Positions 1 through 7,788 of a stretch of DNA of 29,478 bases are shown piece after piece; within the stretch, counting starts at the first letter, position 1; the number at the start of each line of letters is the position of its first letter. The stretch is from positions 1 through 29,478 of the forward strand of contig JACJXF010000024.1 in assembly GCA_020636775.1 (NCBI GenBank). Direction: 5' to 3'. The position numbers and the translations under genes are program-made. This stretch comes from Bacteroidales bacterium (GTDB lineage Bacteria; Bacteroidota; Bacteroidia; Bacteroidales; GCA-2748055). The notes beneath the pieces were generated by a model. That model was not told where the DNA came from. It searched no databases and saw only the letters and a list, made by a program, of their open reading frames with translations.

Positions 1-563
1 TGGGCGACCTGAATCCATCGAAATATTTTTACTCCCCGGGTTATGCCATTGGCCCTGTCTTCAGATACAATTTTGAGCCAAGAAATTCCATTCGTATAAA
101 CGGAATTTATCACACCCTGCATGCAAATACTGCTGGTTACGGAGATCCCTACGTCGAAAGTCTGAATACCGGATTTGATGCGACCTTTATCGATGCATCT
201 GCAAATTACGAGATAAACTTCATTCCCTATAAAACAGCCAACCGCAAGATAAATCAGTCGCTGTACCTCTCCGGGGGACTCGGTTATCATATTGTGATTT
301 CATCAAATGCTCCAGCAGCTAAAAGTCATTTTGTCCTTCCATTTGGAATTGGCTATAAATTCAATGCCACCAAAAAGTTAAGTGCCGGAGCGGAAATATC
401 TGTAAGAAAGACATTTACCGACAGTGGAATTGACGGTGTAACAAATATTGTATCAGAAGGCAATAATACTTTGTTTGGTAACAAAGACTGGTATACCTTT
501 GCAGGAATTTTTCTTACATACAAAATATTTAATTACAGGGATGATTGCCCGGCATACGACTAA
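1..563 (+). CDS. porG: PorG-like outer-membrane protein (DUF6089 type), 5' end missing
   Basis: The open frame runs in from the left edge (first full codon at base 3) and ends at the TAA at 561-563. The ATG at 294 lies inside the protein and is not its start. The visible part alternates polar and aromatic residues and contains repeated short strands with Gly and Tyr, typical of a small outer-membrane beta-barrel. Fifteen bases separate it from uppS. A barrel protein of this type directly upstream of uppS-bamA-ompH-ompH matches the PorG locus that I recall from Porphyromonas gingivalis, where PorG is needed for type IX secretion. The T9SS cargo protein at 22222-23280 fits with that. Family assignment rests on context and general sequence character. 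The signal peptide and N-terminus lie outside the window. Confidence 0.72.
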   Translation, partial: GDLNPSKYFYSPGYAIGPVFRYNFEPRNSIRINGIYHTLHANTAGYGDPYVESLNTGFDATFIDASANYEINFIPYKTANRKINQSLYLSGGLGYHIVISSNAPAAKSHFVLPFGIGYKFNATKKLSAGAEISVRKTFTDSGIDGVTNIVSEGNNTLFGNKDWYTFAGIFLTYKIFNYRDDCPAYD

Positions 564-578
564 GGTGAATTACGAATT

Positions 579-1334
579 ATGGCAACGATCGAAAGCATAA
601 ATAAAGATAAATTACCATCCCATGTGGCAGTGATCATGGATGGTAACGGAAGATGGGCTCAACGTAAAGGGAATTCCAGAATTTTTGGACATAAAAACGG
701 TGTTGTGGCAGTAAGGGAAACAGTTGAGGCTGCATCAGAACTTGGTATTAAATACCTGACTTTATATGCCTTCTCCACAGAAAACTGGAACCGTCCCAGG
801 GAAGAGGTTGATGCACTGATGTCGTTGTTAATTGTGACTATTGAAAAAGAACTGGAGTCGTTGCTCGAAAACAATGTTTGCCTGCACGTTATCGGTGATA
901 CACAAAGCCTTCCAAAATCTGTACAGAAACAATTATTTCGCGCACTCGATAAAACCCGCAATAATACAGGCCTGAATCTCGTTCTTGCACTTAGTTACAG
1001 CGGGAGATGGGAGATTCTGAATGCAATGAAAAAACTTGCATCGGATGTAAGAAAAAAGAATCTTGAAGTGGATGACCTGAGTTGCGACTCTTTTGTGCAA
1101 TATCTTACAACTTCAGAATACCCTGATCCGGAGCTCCTTATACGTACCAGTGGAGAATATAGGATCAGCAATTTTATGTTGTGGCAGATTGCCTATGCGG
1201 AATTATATTTTACAGAAGTACTTTGGCCCGATTTTAGAAAAGAAGATTTTTTCGATGCAATTCTTGACTTTCAAAAACGGGAAAGAAGATTTGGGAAAAT
1301 CAGTGAACAAGTTAATACCGAATCAGTTAATTAA
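579..1334 (+). CDS. uppS: Isoprenyl (undecaprenyl) diphosphate synthase
   Basis: Cis-prenyltransferase that condenses isopentenyl diphosphate units onto farnesyl diphosphate to give the C55 carrier lipid for peptidoglycan and surface glycans; cytosolic, at the membrane face. At 251 aa it has the usual family length. The catalytic motif HVAVIMDGNGRWA lies at residues 15-27, with D21 as the expected metal/diphosphate residue. The C-terminal signature RTSGEYRISNFMLWQ (189-203) supplies R189, R195 and S197 for substrate diphosphate binding, followed by AELYF and VLWPDF. The start follows porG by 15 bases and the stop is 5 bases before bamA, so the three genes are probably co-transcribed. No unusual residues were noticed. 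Confidence 0.97.
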   Translation: MATIESINKDKLPSHVAVIMDGNGRWAQRKGNSRIFGHKNGVVAVRETVEAASELGIKYLTLYAFSTENWNRPREEVDALMSLLIVTIEKELESLLENNVCLHVIGDTQSLPKSVQKQLFRALDKTRNNTGLNLVLALSYSGRWEILNAMKKLASDVRKKNLEVDDLSCDSFVQYLTTSEYPDPELLIRTSGEYRISNFMLWQIAYAELYFTEVLWPDFRKEDFFDAILDFQKRERRFGKISEQVNTESVN

Positions 1335-1339
1335 ACAAT

Positions 1340-3838
1340 ATGTATAAAATATTTTTTGTCCTTTTATTTTTATTTTCTTCTCTGATTGCAGGCTATTCCC
1401 AGGATACACTGATCAATTACGATGCTTTGCCCATTCTTGATTATTCAAATCCAAGAGAGTACGAAATTGCGGATGTAAGTATTTCCGGGGTACAATATCT
1501 CCAGAAGGAGGTTCTGGTTAGCCTGTCGGGACTCCAGATAGGAGAGAAAATAACTGTACCAAGTGAAGATATTACCAATGTTATTAAAAAGTTCTGGGAC
1601 CAGGGACTGTTTTCGGATGTGAAAATTTCAGCCACGAAAATTCAAAGCGGAAAGATATGGCTGGATATTTACCTGAAGGAGCGCCCAAGAATGTCTAAGC
1701 TTACCATAAATGGCATAAAAAAATCTGAGACGCAGGATATAATGGATAAACTGAATATCCGAAGCGGGAGCCAGGTAACCGATGATATTCTAAATACCAT
1801 CAGGAGGATTATACGTGAACATTTTGTTGATAAAGGCTATCTGAATACCACCATTACCATTCGTGAAATCCCCGATACTATCAGGGTTAATATGGTCCAG
1901 CTAATTGCAGATGTCAATAAAAACGGAAAGGTAAAAATTGAAGACGTTGTCTTTACCGGCAACAAGGTTTTTCCCACTAAGAAACTCAGAAAGGAGTTGA
2001 AAAAAACAAAGGGACGTGACCTGAATATTTTTAAACCTTCAAAACTTATCAAAAAAGATTTTATTGAAGATAAAGAGAAGCTGATCGAGTTTTACAATGA
2101 AAACGGATACAGGGATGCGAAAATTTTGAGCGATTCCATATCTAAAGTATCTGAAGACAGGATAAATCTTAATATATCCATTTATGAGGGCGATAAATAT
2201 TATTTCGGCGACATAGTGTGGATAGGTAACACAAAATACCCGGAGGAGCTACTTTCAAAAGTATTGGGAATAAAGAAGGGAGACGTTTTTGATCAGAAAC
2301 TTCTTGACAAGCGACTTTTAAATGATGAAGATGCTGTTAATTCACTTTATCTCGACTATGGTTATTTGTTTTCCAGCATTGAAGCGGTGGAAGTGAAAGT
2401 TGATAAGGATACCATCGATTTTGAAATGAGAATTTACGAAGGTAAACCTGCTACAGTTAACAATATAATAATTGAAGGTAATGATGTTACCAATGAACAT
2501 GTTATCCGCCGGGAAATAAGAACCAAGCCGGGAGATCTTTTCAGCAAACAGGATATTATCCGTACAGTTAGGGAACTGGCTCAGTTGGGTCATTTTGACC
2601 CTGAACAAATAGAGCCGGAACCCATTCCAAATCCAAGTAACGGAACCGTTGATATTCGCTATAAATTAGTCGAAAAGTCAAATAACCAGTTTGAAGTTTC
2701 CGGTGGCTGGGGCTATGGAATGCTTGTTGGAACAGTGGGCCTGCGGTTTACCAACTTCTCAGCCAGAAATATTCTTGATGGAAAAGCATGGAGACCCATT
2801 CCGACGGGCGACGGACAAACGGTAAGTATACGTGCACAATCGAACGGGAAGTATTATCAGTCGTATAATCTTTCATTTATAGAACCATGGTTCGGTGGTA
2901 AGAAACCTAATTCTTTTTCGGTCTCTCTTTATCGCACCAAGATGAACAGCTCCTACGGATATTACAGTTCCGTGGAGAAAGATCAGTATATGAAGATAAC
3001 CGGAGCCTCACTGGGACTTGGAAAAAGATTGAAATGGCCTGATGACTTCTTCACCTTATATAATGAGTTAACTTATCAACGTTATAGTTTGAAGGATTAT
3101 ACAGGTTATTTCTTCTTTACAAATGGAAATTCAAATAACCTTAGTTTTTCAACCACCCTTGGACGAAGCTCAGTAAGTCAGCCTATTTATCCCCGTAACG
3201 GTTCTTCATTCAGCCTGTCTCTGCAGCTAACACCTCCATTTTCAGCTATTTCCGGAAAGGATTTTAGTAACGTGACCGCTCAGGAAGAAAAATATAAATG
3301 GATTGAATATCATAAATGGAAATTTAAAGCCGACTGGTATACAACTTTGGCAGGGAATTTGGTATTGTATACTAGAGCGCATTTTGGATATAAAGGATTT
3401 TATAACAAGGATATTGGTCCTTCACCTTTCGAAGGCTTTGATCTGGGTGGCGACGGCCTCACAGGTTATAATATTTACGGTTATGAGACCATTGCCCTCA
3501 GGGGATATTCAAACAGTTCTTTAACACCGAGGATAAATGGTACAAAATCGGGTAACGTTTATGAAAAACTTACCATGGAACTGCGTTACCCTTTTACCCT
3601 GAATCCCTCTGCAACCATTTTTGGTCTTGTTTTTGCAGAAGCTGGAAATTCATGGTATTCGATTGAAGACTATAATCCTTTCCTTGTTAAACGCTCACTG
3701 GGGGTAGGATTGAGAGCATTCCTGCCAATGTTCGGATTGCTTGGTATAGACTGGGGATACGGATTTGATGATGTTCCCAATTCAGTCTACGGGCACAGTG
3801 GACCTAATTTCCACTTTACTCTCGGACAGCAATTTTAA
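1340..3838 (+). CDS. bamA: Outer-membrane protein assembly factor BamA (Omp85)
   Basis: Central subunit of the machinery that inserts beta-barrel proteins into the outer membrane. It starts with a signal peptide (residues 1-20, hydrophobic core FFVLLFLFSSLIAG, then YSQ). A long periplasmic part of about 420 residues follows, with repeated alpha/beta units and GNKVFPTKKLRKEL/EGNDVTNEHVIRRE-type motifs as in tandem POTRA domains. From about residue 450 (VSGGWGYGM) to the end is the 16-stranded Omp85 barrel, including the lid-loop motif ALRGYS near residue 720 and a terminal phenylalanine (GQQF). At 832 aa it is typical of Bacteroidota BamA. It lies between uppS (5-base gap) and two OmpH/Skp chaperones that deliver barrel precursors, a conserved functional cluster. 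Confidence 0.96.
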   Translation: MYKIFFVLLFLFSSLIAGYSQDTLINYDALPILDYSNPREYEIADVSISGVQYLQKEVLVSLSGLQIGEKITVPSEDITNVIKKFWDQGLFSDVKISATKIQSGKIWLDIYLKERPRMSKLTINGIKKSETQDIMDKLNIRSGSQVTDDILNTIRRIIREHFVDKGYLNTTITIREIPDTIRVNMVQLIADVNKNGKVKIEDVVFTGNKVFPTKKLRKELKKTKGRDLNIFKPSKLIKKDFIEDKEKLIEFYNENGYRDAKILSDSISKVSEDRINLNISIYEGDKYYFGDIVWIGNTKYPEELLSKVLGIKKGDVFDQKLLDKRLLNDEDAVNSLYLDYGYLFSSIEAVEVKVDKDTIDFEMRIYEGKPATVNNIIIEGNDVTNEHVIRREIRTKPGDLFSKQDIIRTVRELAQLGHFDPEQIEPEPIPNPSNGTVDIRYKLVEKSNNQFEVSGGWGYGMLVGTVGLRFTNFSARNILDGKAWRPIPTGDGQTVSIRAQSNGKYYQSYNLSFIEPWFGGKKPNSFSVSLYRTKMNSSYGYYSSVEKDQYMKITGASLGLGKRLKWPDDFFTLYNELTYQRYSLKDYTGYFFFTNGNSNNLSFSTTLGRSSVSQPIYPRNGSSFSLSLQLTPPFSAISGKDFSNVTAQEEKYKWIEYHKWKFKADWYTTLAGNLVLYTRAHFGYKGFYNKDIGPSPFEGFDLGGDGLTGYNIYGYETIALRGYSNSSLTPRINGTKSGNVYEKLTMELRYPFTLNPSATIFGLVFAEAGNSWYSIEDYNPFLVKRSLGVGLRAFLPMFGLLGIDWGYGFDDVPNSVYGHSGPNFHFTLGQQF

Positions 3839-3865
3839 AATATGTAAAATTTAAAACTTAAGGTT

Positions 3866-4381
3866 ATGAAGAAGTCAGTATTAATAGCAGTATTTGTTTT
3901 CCTGATCGCTGGAAGCAGTTTCGCCCAGAAGTTTGCATTTGTGGATACCGAATATATACTCGGTCGTATTCCCAGTTATAAGGCTGCACAGGAACAACTG
4001 GATAAAATTTCCGCCGATTATCAGAAGGAAATTGAAGCCAAATATCAGGAAGTAGATAAAATCTATAAGGATTTTCAAAAAGAAAAAGTTCTTCTGACGG
4101 AGGATCAGAAAAATAAAAAGGAAGATGAAATAATGGCCAAAGAAAAGGAAATTAAAGATCTTCAGAAGAAGTATTTTGGCGATGACGGAGCTGTTTTCCA
4201 GAAAAGACAGGAACTTGTTAAGCCAATCCAGGATGAAATCTACAGGGTAGTTAAGGAAATGGCTATTGAAGGTGCCTATGCCGTAATTTTTGATACTGCC
4301 TCAGGCGCTGGTATTCTATATGAAAATGCCAAGTATAACAAGTCTGACGAGGTCCTTGAAAAGTTAGGATATACCAAATAA
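3866..4381 (+). CDS. OmpH/Skp-family periplasmic chaperone, copy 1
   Basis: Periplasmic holdase of the OmpH/Skp type that keeps unfolded outer-membrane proteins soluble on the way to BamA. It has a clear signal peptide (MKKSVLIAVFVFLIAGSSFAQ, cleavage after Ala-20) and the mature start KFAFVDTEYILGRIPSY, which is the conserved first strand of the family. Residues about 40-110 are rich in K, E and Q with heptad spacing, the long coiled-coil arms. The end (YAVIFDTASGAGILYEN) returns to the core strand. It is 171 aa, exactly the length of the next gene, which is a paralogue. It follows bamA by 27 bases. Confidence 0.93.
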   Translation: MKKSVLIAVFVFLIAGSSFAQKFAFVDTEYILGRIPSYKAAQEQLDKISADYQKEIEAKYQEVDKIYKDFQKEKVLLTEDQKNKKEDEIMAKEKEIKDLQKKYFGDDGAVFQKRQELVKPIQDEIYRVVKEMAIEGAYAVIFDTASGAGILYENAKYNKSDEVLEKLGYTK

Positions 4382-4386
4382 ATATA

Positions 4387-4394
4387 TACTTTTG
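4387..4394 (+). promoter_or_regulatory. Candidate -7 element upstream of the second ompH
   Basis: TACTTTTG fits the Bacteroidota -7 consensus TAnnTTTG and lies 21 bases before the second ompH start. No clear TTG/TTTG -33 element is seen at the right distance, and the region is A/T-rich, so a chance match is possible. If real, it would allow extra transcription of the second chaperone independent of bamA. Confidence 0.25.
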
Positions 4395-4415
4395 TAAAAA
4401 TTTAAAACGGATAGA

Positions 4416-4931
4416 ATGAAAAAGTTTTATGTGCTTTGCTTATTGATTATCATTGCCTTTTCGGGTGCATTTGTAAATGCTCAGAATTTAAAGTTCGGCC
4501 ATCTCAATATGCAAAATGTTCTTGTGCTTATGCCGGAATATAACACCTCACTGGATAGTCTGAAGAAAATGAACGATAAATATTCCAAGCAGGAAGAAGT
4601 GCTTCAGGTTGAATTTAATCGTAAGTATAATGATCTTACTGCTAACCAGGCAAATATGGATTCACTGATACTTCAGAGCAAAATTTCTGAGCTTCAGAGT
4701 ATGCAGCAAAATCTTGAGGCTTTCCAGCAGCTTGCATCGGATAAACTTCAGAAACTGCAGGCTGATTTACTGGCAAACATTATGAAGAAGCTCGAGGCTA
4801 CTGTAAAGCAAATCGGACAGGAACTTGATCTAATCTATGTTTTTGATGTAAGTGGTAAAAATCCAATTTATGCATCCGAAAAAAGTATAGATATTACACC
4901 TATGGTAAAGGAGAAGCTTAAGCTTCCCTAG
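4416..4931 (+). CDS. OmpH/Skp-family periplasmic chaperone, copy 2
   Basis: Second Skp-like chaperone of the bamA cluster. Signal peptide is MKKFYVLCLLIIIAFSGAFVNAQ; the mature protein begins NLKFGHLNMQNVLVLMPEY, again the family's first strand. A Q/L/K-rich coiled-coil region (about residues 45-120) forms the arms, and the C-terminal strand has IYVFDVSGKNPIYAS. It equals copy 1 in length (171 aa) but is richer in Gln and less Lys/Glu-rich, so the two arms may suit different clients; that is inference. The gene ends just before a strong terminator, which closes the porG-uppS-bamA-ompH-ompH unit. Confidence 0.93.
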   Translation: MKKFYVLCLLIIIAFSGAFVNAQNLKFGHLNMQNVLVLMPEYNTSLDSLKKMNDKYSKQEEVLQVEFNRKYNDLTANQANMDSLILQSKISELQSMQQNLEAFQQLASDKLQKLQADLLANIMKKLEATVKQIGQELDLIYVFDVSGKNPIYASEKSIDITPMVKEKLKLP

Positions 4932-4952
4932 TAAGTTGTAAATATTACCAGA

Positions 4953-4995
4953 GAGACCATTTTGAATCATCAGAATGGTCTTCATTTTTATTTAA
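4953..4995 (+). terminator. Rho-independent terminator after the bamA/ompH cluster
   Basis: An 11-bp stem (GACCATTTTGA at 4955-4965 with TCAGAATGGTC at 4970-4980, one U-G wobble) closes on the four-base loop ATCA and is followed by TTCATTTTTATTT. One or two more pairs are possible at the base. It lies 23 bases after the ompH stop and ends a few bases before the murI ATG at 5001. It therefore argues against a longer murI start at the TTG at 4962, which would lie inside the stem. Confidence 0.88.
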
Positions 4996-5000
4996 AGATT

Positions 5001-5804
5001 ATGCCTGACATTAATTCTCCCATTGGCCTTTTTGATTCCGGTGTTGGCGGACTAACCGTCGCCTCTGCAATACGACAGGCTTTACCCGGAGAACAAATGA
5101 TTTATTTTGGGGATACTGCTCACCTTCCCTATGGCGATAAATCAAAGGACACTATAATAAATTATTCCCTTCAGATTACTGATTTCCTTCTTGGTAAAGG
5201 ATGCAAACTTATCCTGATAGCCTGCAATTCGGCATCCTCAAACGCATATAAGGAAGTGAGGGATTTTGTGGGCGAAAAAGCCATGGTGCTGAATGTAATT
5301 GACCCCGTTGTTGAATACGTTGCCAATGAAACCGAAAGTCATAATGTTGGAGTAATTGGTACAAAAGCTACTATTAATTCAGAAACCTATCCAAGGGGTA
5401 TTCAAAGCAGAAATCCCGGAATTGAAGTATCTTCTCTTGCCACCCCTTTGCTTGTTCCAATGATTGAAGAGGGATTTATTTTCGATGATATTTCCAACGC
5501 CATTGTCAGGTCCTACCTTTCCAGAAAAGAATTGCAGGGTATTGACAGTCTGATACTGGGATGTACTCATTATCCCATCATAAAAAACCAGATAAGCCGA
5601 TATTTTAATTTTGAGGTAAATGTGATCGATAGTGCAAAAATTGTTGCTGAGAAATTACGCGATGTGCTCACTGAAAAGCATTTGCTGAGAACCGACAAAC
5701 ATCCGGGTCATGAATTTTTCGTTTCCGATCATACTGAATATTTCGGAATAATCGCCTCCATGTTTTTTGGTGAAAAAATTAAACTGGATAAAATCAGCCT
5801 GTAG
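5001..5804 (+). CDS. murI: Glutamate racemase
   Basis: Cofactor-independent racemase that makes D-glutamate for peptidoglycan; cytosolic. With the ATG at 5001 the protein is 267 aa, the usual size, and begins MPDINSPIGLFDSGVGGLTV, so the conserved FDSGVGG sits at residues 11-17. The two catalytic cysteines are visible as C75 in IACNSAS and C188 in LGCTHYP; H190 follows. PYGDKS and FGDTAH match the substrate site. A longer frame from a TTG at 4962 was rejected because it overlaps the preceding terminator. The start is only a few bases from that terminator's T-tract, so murI either has a promoter inside the ompH gene or depends on read-through. Confidence 0.95.
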   Translation: MPDINSPIGLFDSGVGGLTVASAIRQALPGEQMIYFGDTAHLPYGDKSKDTIINYSLQITDFLLGKGCKLILIACNSASSNAYKEVRDFVGEKAMVLNVIDPVVEYVANETESHNVGVIGTKATINSETYPRGIQSRNPGIEVSSLATPLLVPMIEEGFIFDDISNAIVRSYLSRKELQGIDSLILGCTHYPIIKNQISRYFNFEVNVIDSAKIVAEKLRDVLTEKHLLRTDKHPGHEFFVSDHTEYFGIIASMFFGEKIKLDKISL

Positions 5805-5960
5805 TGCCTGTATTGGGTTGAGCCTTAGCGAACAAAACACTTATAAGCCCTTAACGAAATCAGATTCCCTGAGCTCTCCTAATTGTTCATCGGGATTGAT
5901 TCCTCATCAGATCAGCTGAAATCTGTTTCAATTCTGAAATTTCAATCATCAGGCAAAAGC

Positions 5961-6476
5961 TTACTCTTTGAACCATCCTGCATAGAAAAGATAATTATTG
6001 GCAATCTTTTCAATCATTTCACGACTTTGCTCCGGATCAATTCCCTTTACCCTTCGTGCAGGAATACCGGCATAAATACTGCCGGGCTCAACCACAGTGC
6101 CATCCAGTACTACCGCTCCGGCAGCAATAATTGAATTTTCTCCTATCACTGCATGGTCGAGGATAATTGACCCCATTCCCAATAACACATTACTTTTTAT
6201 GCAGGCTCCGTGAATGATTACATTATGACCAACCGAAACATTGTCACCGATCTCAACCACCGATTTCTCATACAGGGTATGCAAGACACTGCCATCCTGT
6301 ATGTTAACCTTATTGCCTATGCGAATAGAGTTAACATCTCCCCTTAAAACGGCATTAAACCATATTGAACAGTCATCTCCCATTACCACATCTCCGATTA
6401 TGGTCGCGTTTTCAGCCAGATAACAGTTTTTCCCAAAAATCGGAGTAAAGCCCCTCACAGATTTAATTAATGCCAT
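5961..6476 (-). CDS. Gamma-class carbonic anhydrase-like hexapeptide-repeat protein
   Basis: YrdA/PaaY-like trimeric left-handed beta-helix protein; relatives bind zinc or iron, and some hydrate CO2. Residues 18-150 are hexapeptide repeats (for example ATIIGDVVMGDDCSIWFN and AVIGENSIIAAGAV). The likely metal ligands are the histidine in VLHT and the two in VGHNVIIHG. The start chosen is the ATG at 6474-6476, giving MALIKSVRGFTPIFG, which agrees with relatives; the frame could extend upstream to 6521, but that would add residues without homology. At 171 aa it has the family length. It is transcribed divergently from the hydrogenase endopeptidase gene. Biological substrate and activity cannot be told from sequence alone. 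Confidence 0.9.
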   Translation of the reverse strand: MALIKSVRGFTPIFGKNCYLAENATIIGDVVMGDDCSIWFNAVLRGDVNSIRIGNKVNIQDGSVLHTLYEKSVVEIGDNVSVGHNVIIHGACIKSNVLLGMGSIILDHAVIGENSIIAAGAVVLDGTVVEPGSIYAGIPARRVKGIDPEQSREMIEKIANNYLFYAGWFKE

Positions 6477-6574
6477 TATATTACGGATTTGTTTTGCCTT
6501 GCAAAGATAAACCATCTCCATCTAAAAGTTCTAAAACTTATTTAAACTTATTTCAAATTATGGACTGAAATAGA

Positions 6575-6602
6575 TTGATATAGTTTTATAGTCTTATATT
6601 TA
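6575..6602 (+). promoter_or_regulatory. Candidate promoter for the hydrogenase endopeptidase gene
   Basis: A TTG at 6575-6577 is followed after 17 bases by TATATTTA (6595-6602), one mismatch from the Bacteroidota -7 consensus TAnnTTTG. This places transcription start about 15-20 bases before the ATG at 6624. The divergent intergenic region is A/T-rich, so the match is only suggestive. Confidence 0.3.
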
Positions 6603-6623
6603 GATACATTAATAAAGCCCTTA

Positions 6624-7088
6624 ATGGAGGAATAACCTGAAGATAAAATTCTGATTCTCGGACTTGGAAATATCCTGATGGGTAATGAAGGAGTAGGGGT
6701 AAAAGCTATTGAATTTATGTTCAATAAACCCTTACCCGGGAATGCAGTTTTACTTGACGGGGGTACAGGCGGATTTCATCTTTTACATCTGTTTAATGAT
6801 TACGGCAGATTTAATATGATTGATGCAACTCTCGACTCTGGTCCTGCCGGGGAAATAAATGTTATTAAACCAAAGTTTGCCAGTGATTTTCCCAGATCGC
6901 TTACCTCACATGATATCGGTTTACGCGATTTTATGCAGTCGGCTGAGTTACTGGGAGATCTGCCCGACATATCTTTGATTACCATAAATATCAAAGAACT
7001 TGATGAGGTTAAAATTGGATTGACAAAAGAAGTGGAGGATATTTTGCCGGAGGTATATAATACTGTTCTCCGAATCCTTAATTCGTGA
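6624..7088 (+). pseudogene. hyaD: [NiFe]-hydrogenase maturation endopeptidase (HyaD/HupD type), start region disrupted
   Basis: Nickel-dependent protease that trims the large-subunit C-terminus once the NiFe(CN)2CO centre is in place. The body is intact: ILGLGNILMGNEGVGV (with the metal-binding Glu), DGGTGGFHLL, a second ligand Asp in MIDATLD and the third ligand His in TSHDIGL. The start is abnormal. The in-frame ATG at 6624 is followed by GAG GAA and then a TAA stop at 6633-6635, after which the family frame continues as PEDKILILGLGN. The next ATG (6678) would remove the first beta-strand and the conserved GLGN. Possibilities are a nonsense mutation at codon 4, a one-base loss in the A-run near 6645 behind a start at 6637 (a GGAGG lies 6 bases before it), a non-ATG start such as ATT 6648, or sequence error. 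About 146-155 aa would be a normal length. Confidence 0.8.
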
Positions 7089-7149
7089 AAGATTTATATC
7101 TTGCGCAGGCTAAAATTAGCAGTTTTAAAACCTTAACTGTAGTTAATAT

Positions 7150-7767
7150 ATGATAAGTTTTCTGGCTGGATTGGGCACGAGTATGGCGCATGTTATTTCA
7201 GGCCCTGATCATCTTGCAGCAGTTACCCCTCTGGCTCTGCAGAGCCGTATTAAAGCATGGTTTGTTGGTTTATTCTGGGGGATAGGGCATGTGGCCGGAG
7301 CTCTTATCATCGGAGGACTTTTCATTCTCATGAGGGACCTGATTCCCATTGATATGATTTCCGGTTACAGCGAACAGCTGGTGGGGGTGATGCTTATCAT
7401 TATTGGAATATGGGCATTCTGGCGATTATCTCATCCTGAGAAACACCATCATGTCAGAGAAATTTCCAAATCCAAAACCATATATTCCGCCACACTTATC
7501 GGACTGGTTCATGGCCTGGCAGGAGTGTCACATATAATCGGAATTCTTCCTACTCTGGCACTTCCAACCAGAACAGCTGCCATTTTATACTTATCAGGAT
7601 TTGCCTTTGGTACAATTTTTACCATGGTAACTTATTCCATGATTCTTGGATTTGCCAGTCAGAAAACTGTCAGTCAGAACCGATATAAGCTATACAGAAG
7701 GATCAATATGGTGGGAGGAGTATTCGCAATCGCCGTAGGCCTCTACTGGATCGGACTCAGCTGGTGA
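7150..7767 (+). CDS. Nickel/cobalt transporter-like membrane protein (UreH/NicO type)
   Basis: Predicted inner-membrane protein of 205 aa with about six hydrophobic helices. The first helix carries HVISGPDHLAAV (H14, D20, H21), resembling the His/Asp signature by which NiCoT and UreH-like permeases recognise Ni2+ or Co2+. Further histidines lie in GIGHVAG and GLVHGLAGVSHI, and a cytosolic or loop segment has HPEKHHHVRE. It sits 61 bases after the hydrogenase endopeptidase gene and converges with hypB, so supplying nickel to the hydrogenase is the natural reading. Related UreH-domain proteins have also been named for urease or metal export, so the direction of transport is not settled. Confidence 0.75.
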   Translation: MISFLAGLGTSMAHVISGPDHLAAVTPLALQSRIKAWFVGLFWGIGHVAGALIIGGLFILMRDLIPIDMISGYSEQLVGVMLIIIGIWAFWRLSHPEKHHHVREISKSKTIYSATLIGLVHGLAGVSHIIGILPTLALPTRTAAILYLSGFAFGTIFTMVTYSMILGFASQKTVSQNRYKLYRRINMVGGVFAIAVGLYWIGLSW

Positions 7768-7788
7768 TATCAGGGACTTTGAATATTT

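Noticed and set aside
4962..5000. Longer murI start at the TTG at 4962
   Set aside because: It lies within the stem of the terminator at 4953-4995 and adds residues not seen in the family; the ATG at 5001 puts FDSGVGG at the normal place.
5883..6134. Plus-strand frame overlapping the carbonic-anhydrase gene end
   Set aside because: Mostly antisense to the conserved hexapeptide protein; no domain and no sign of a start signal. The gap 5805-5960 itself shows only weak short inverted repeats.
6633..6635. Read-through or recoding of TAA in the endopeptidase gene
   Set aside because: Ordinary genes in the window end in TAA, and no recoding structure was seen; mutation or sequence error is simpler.
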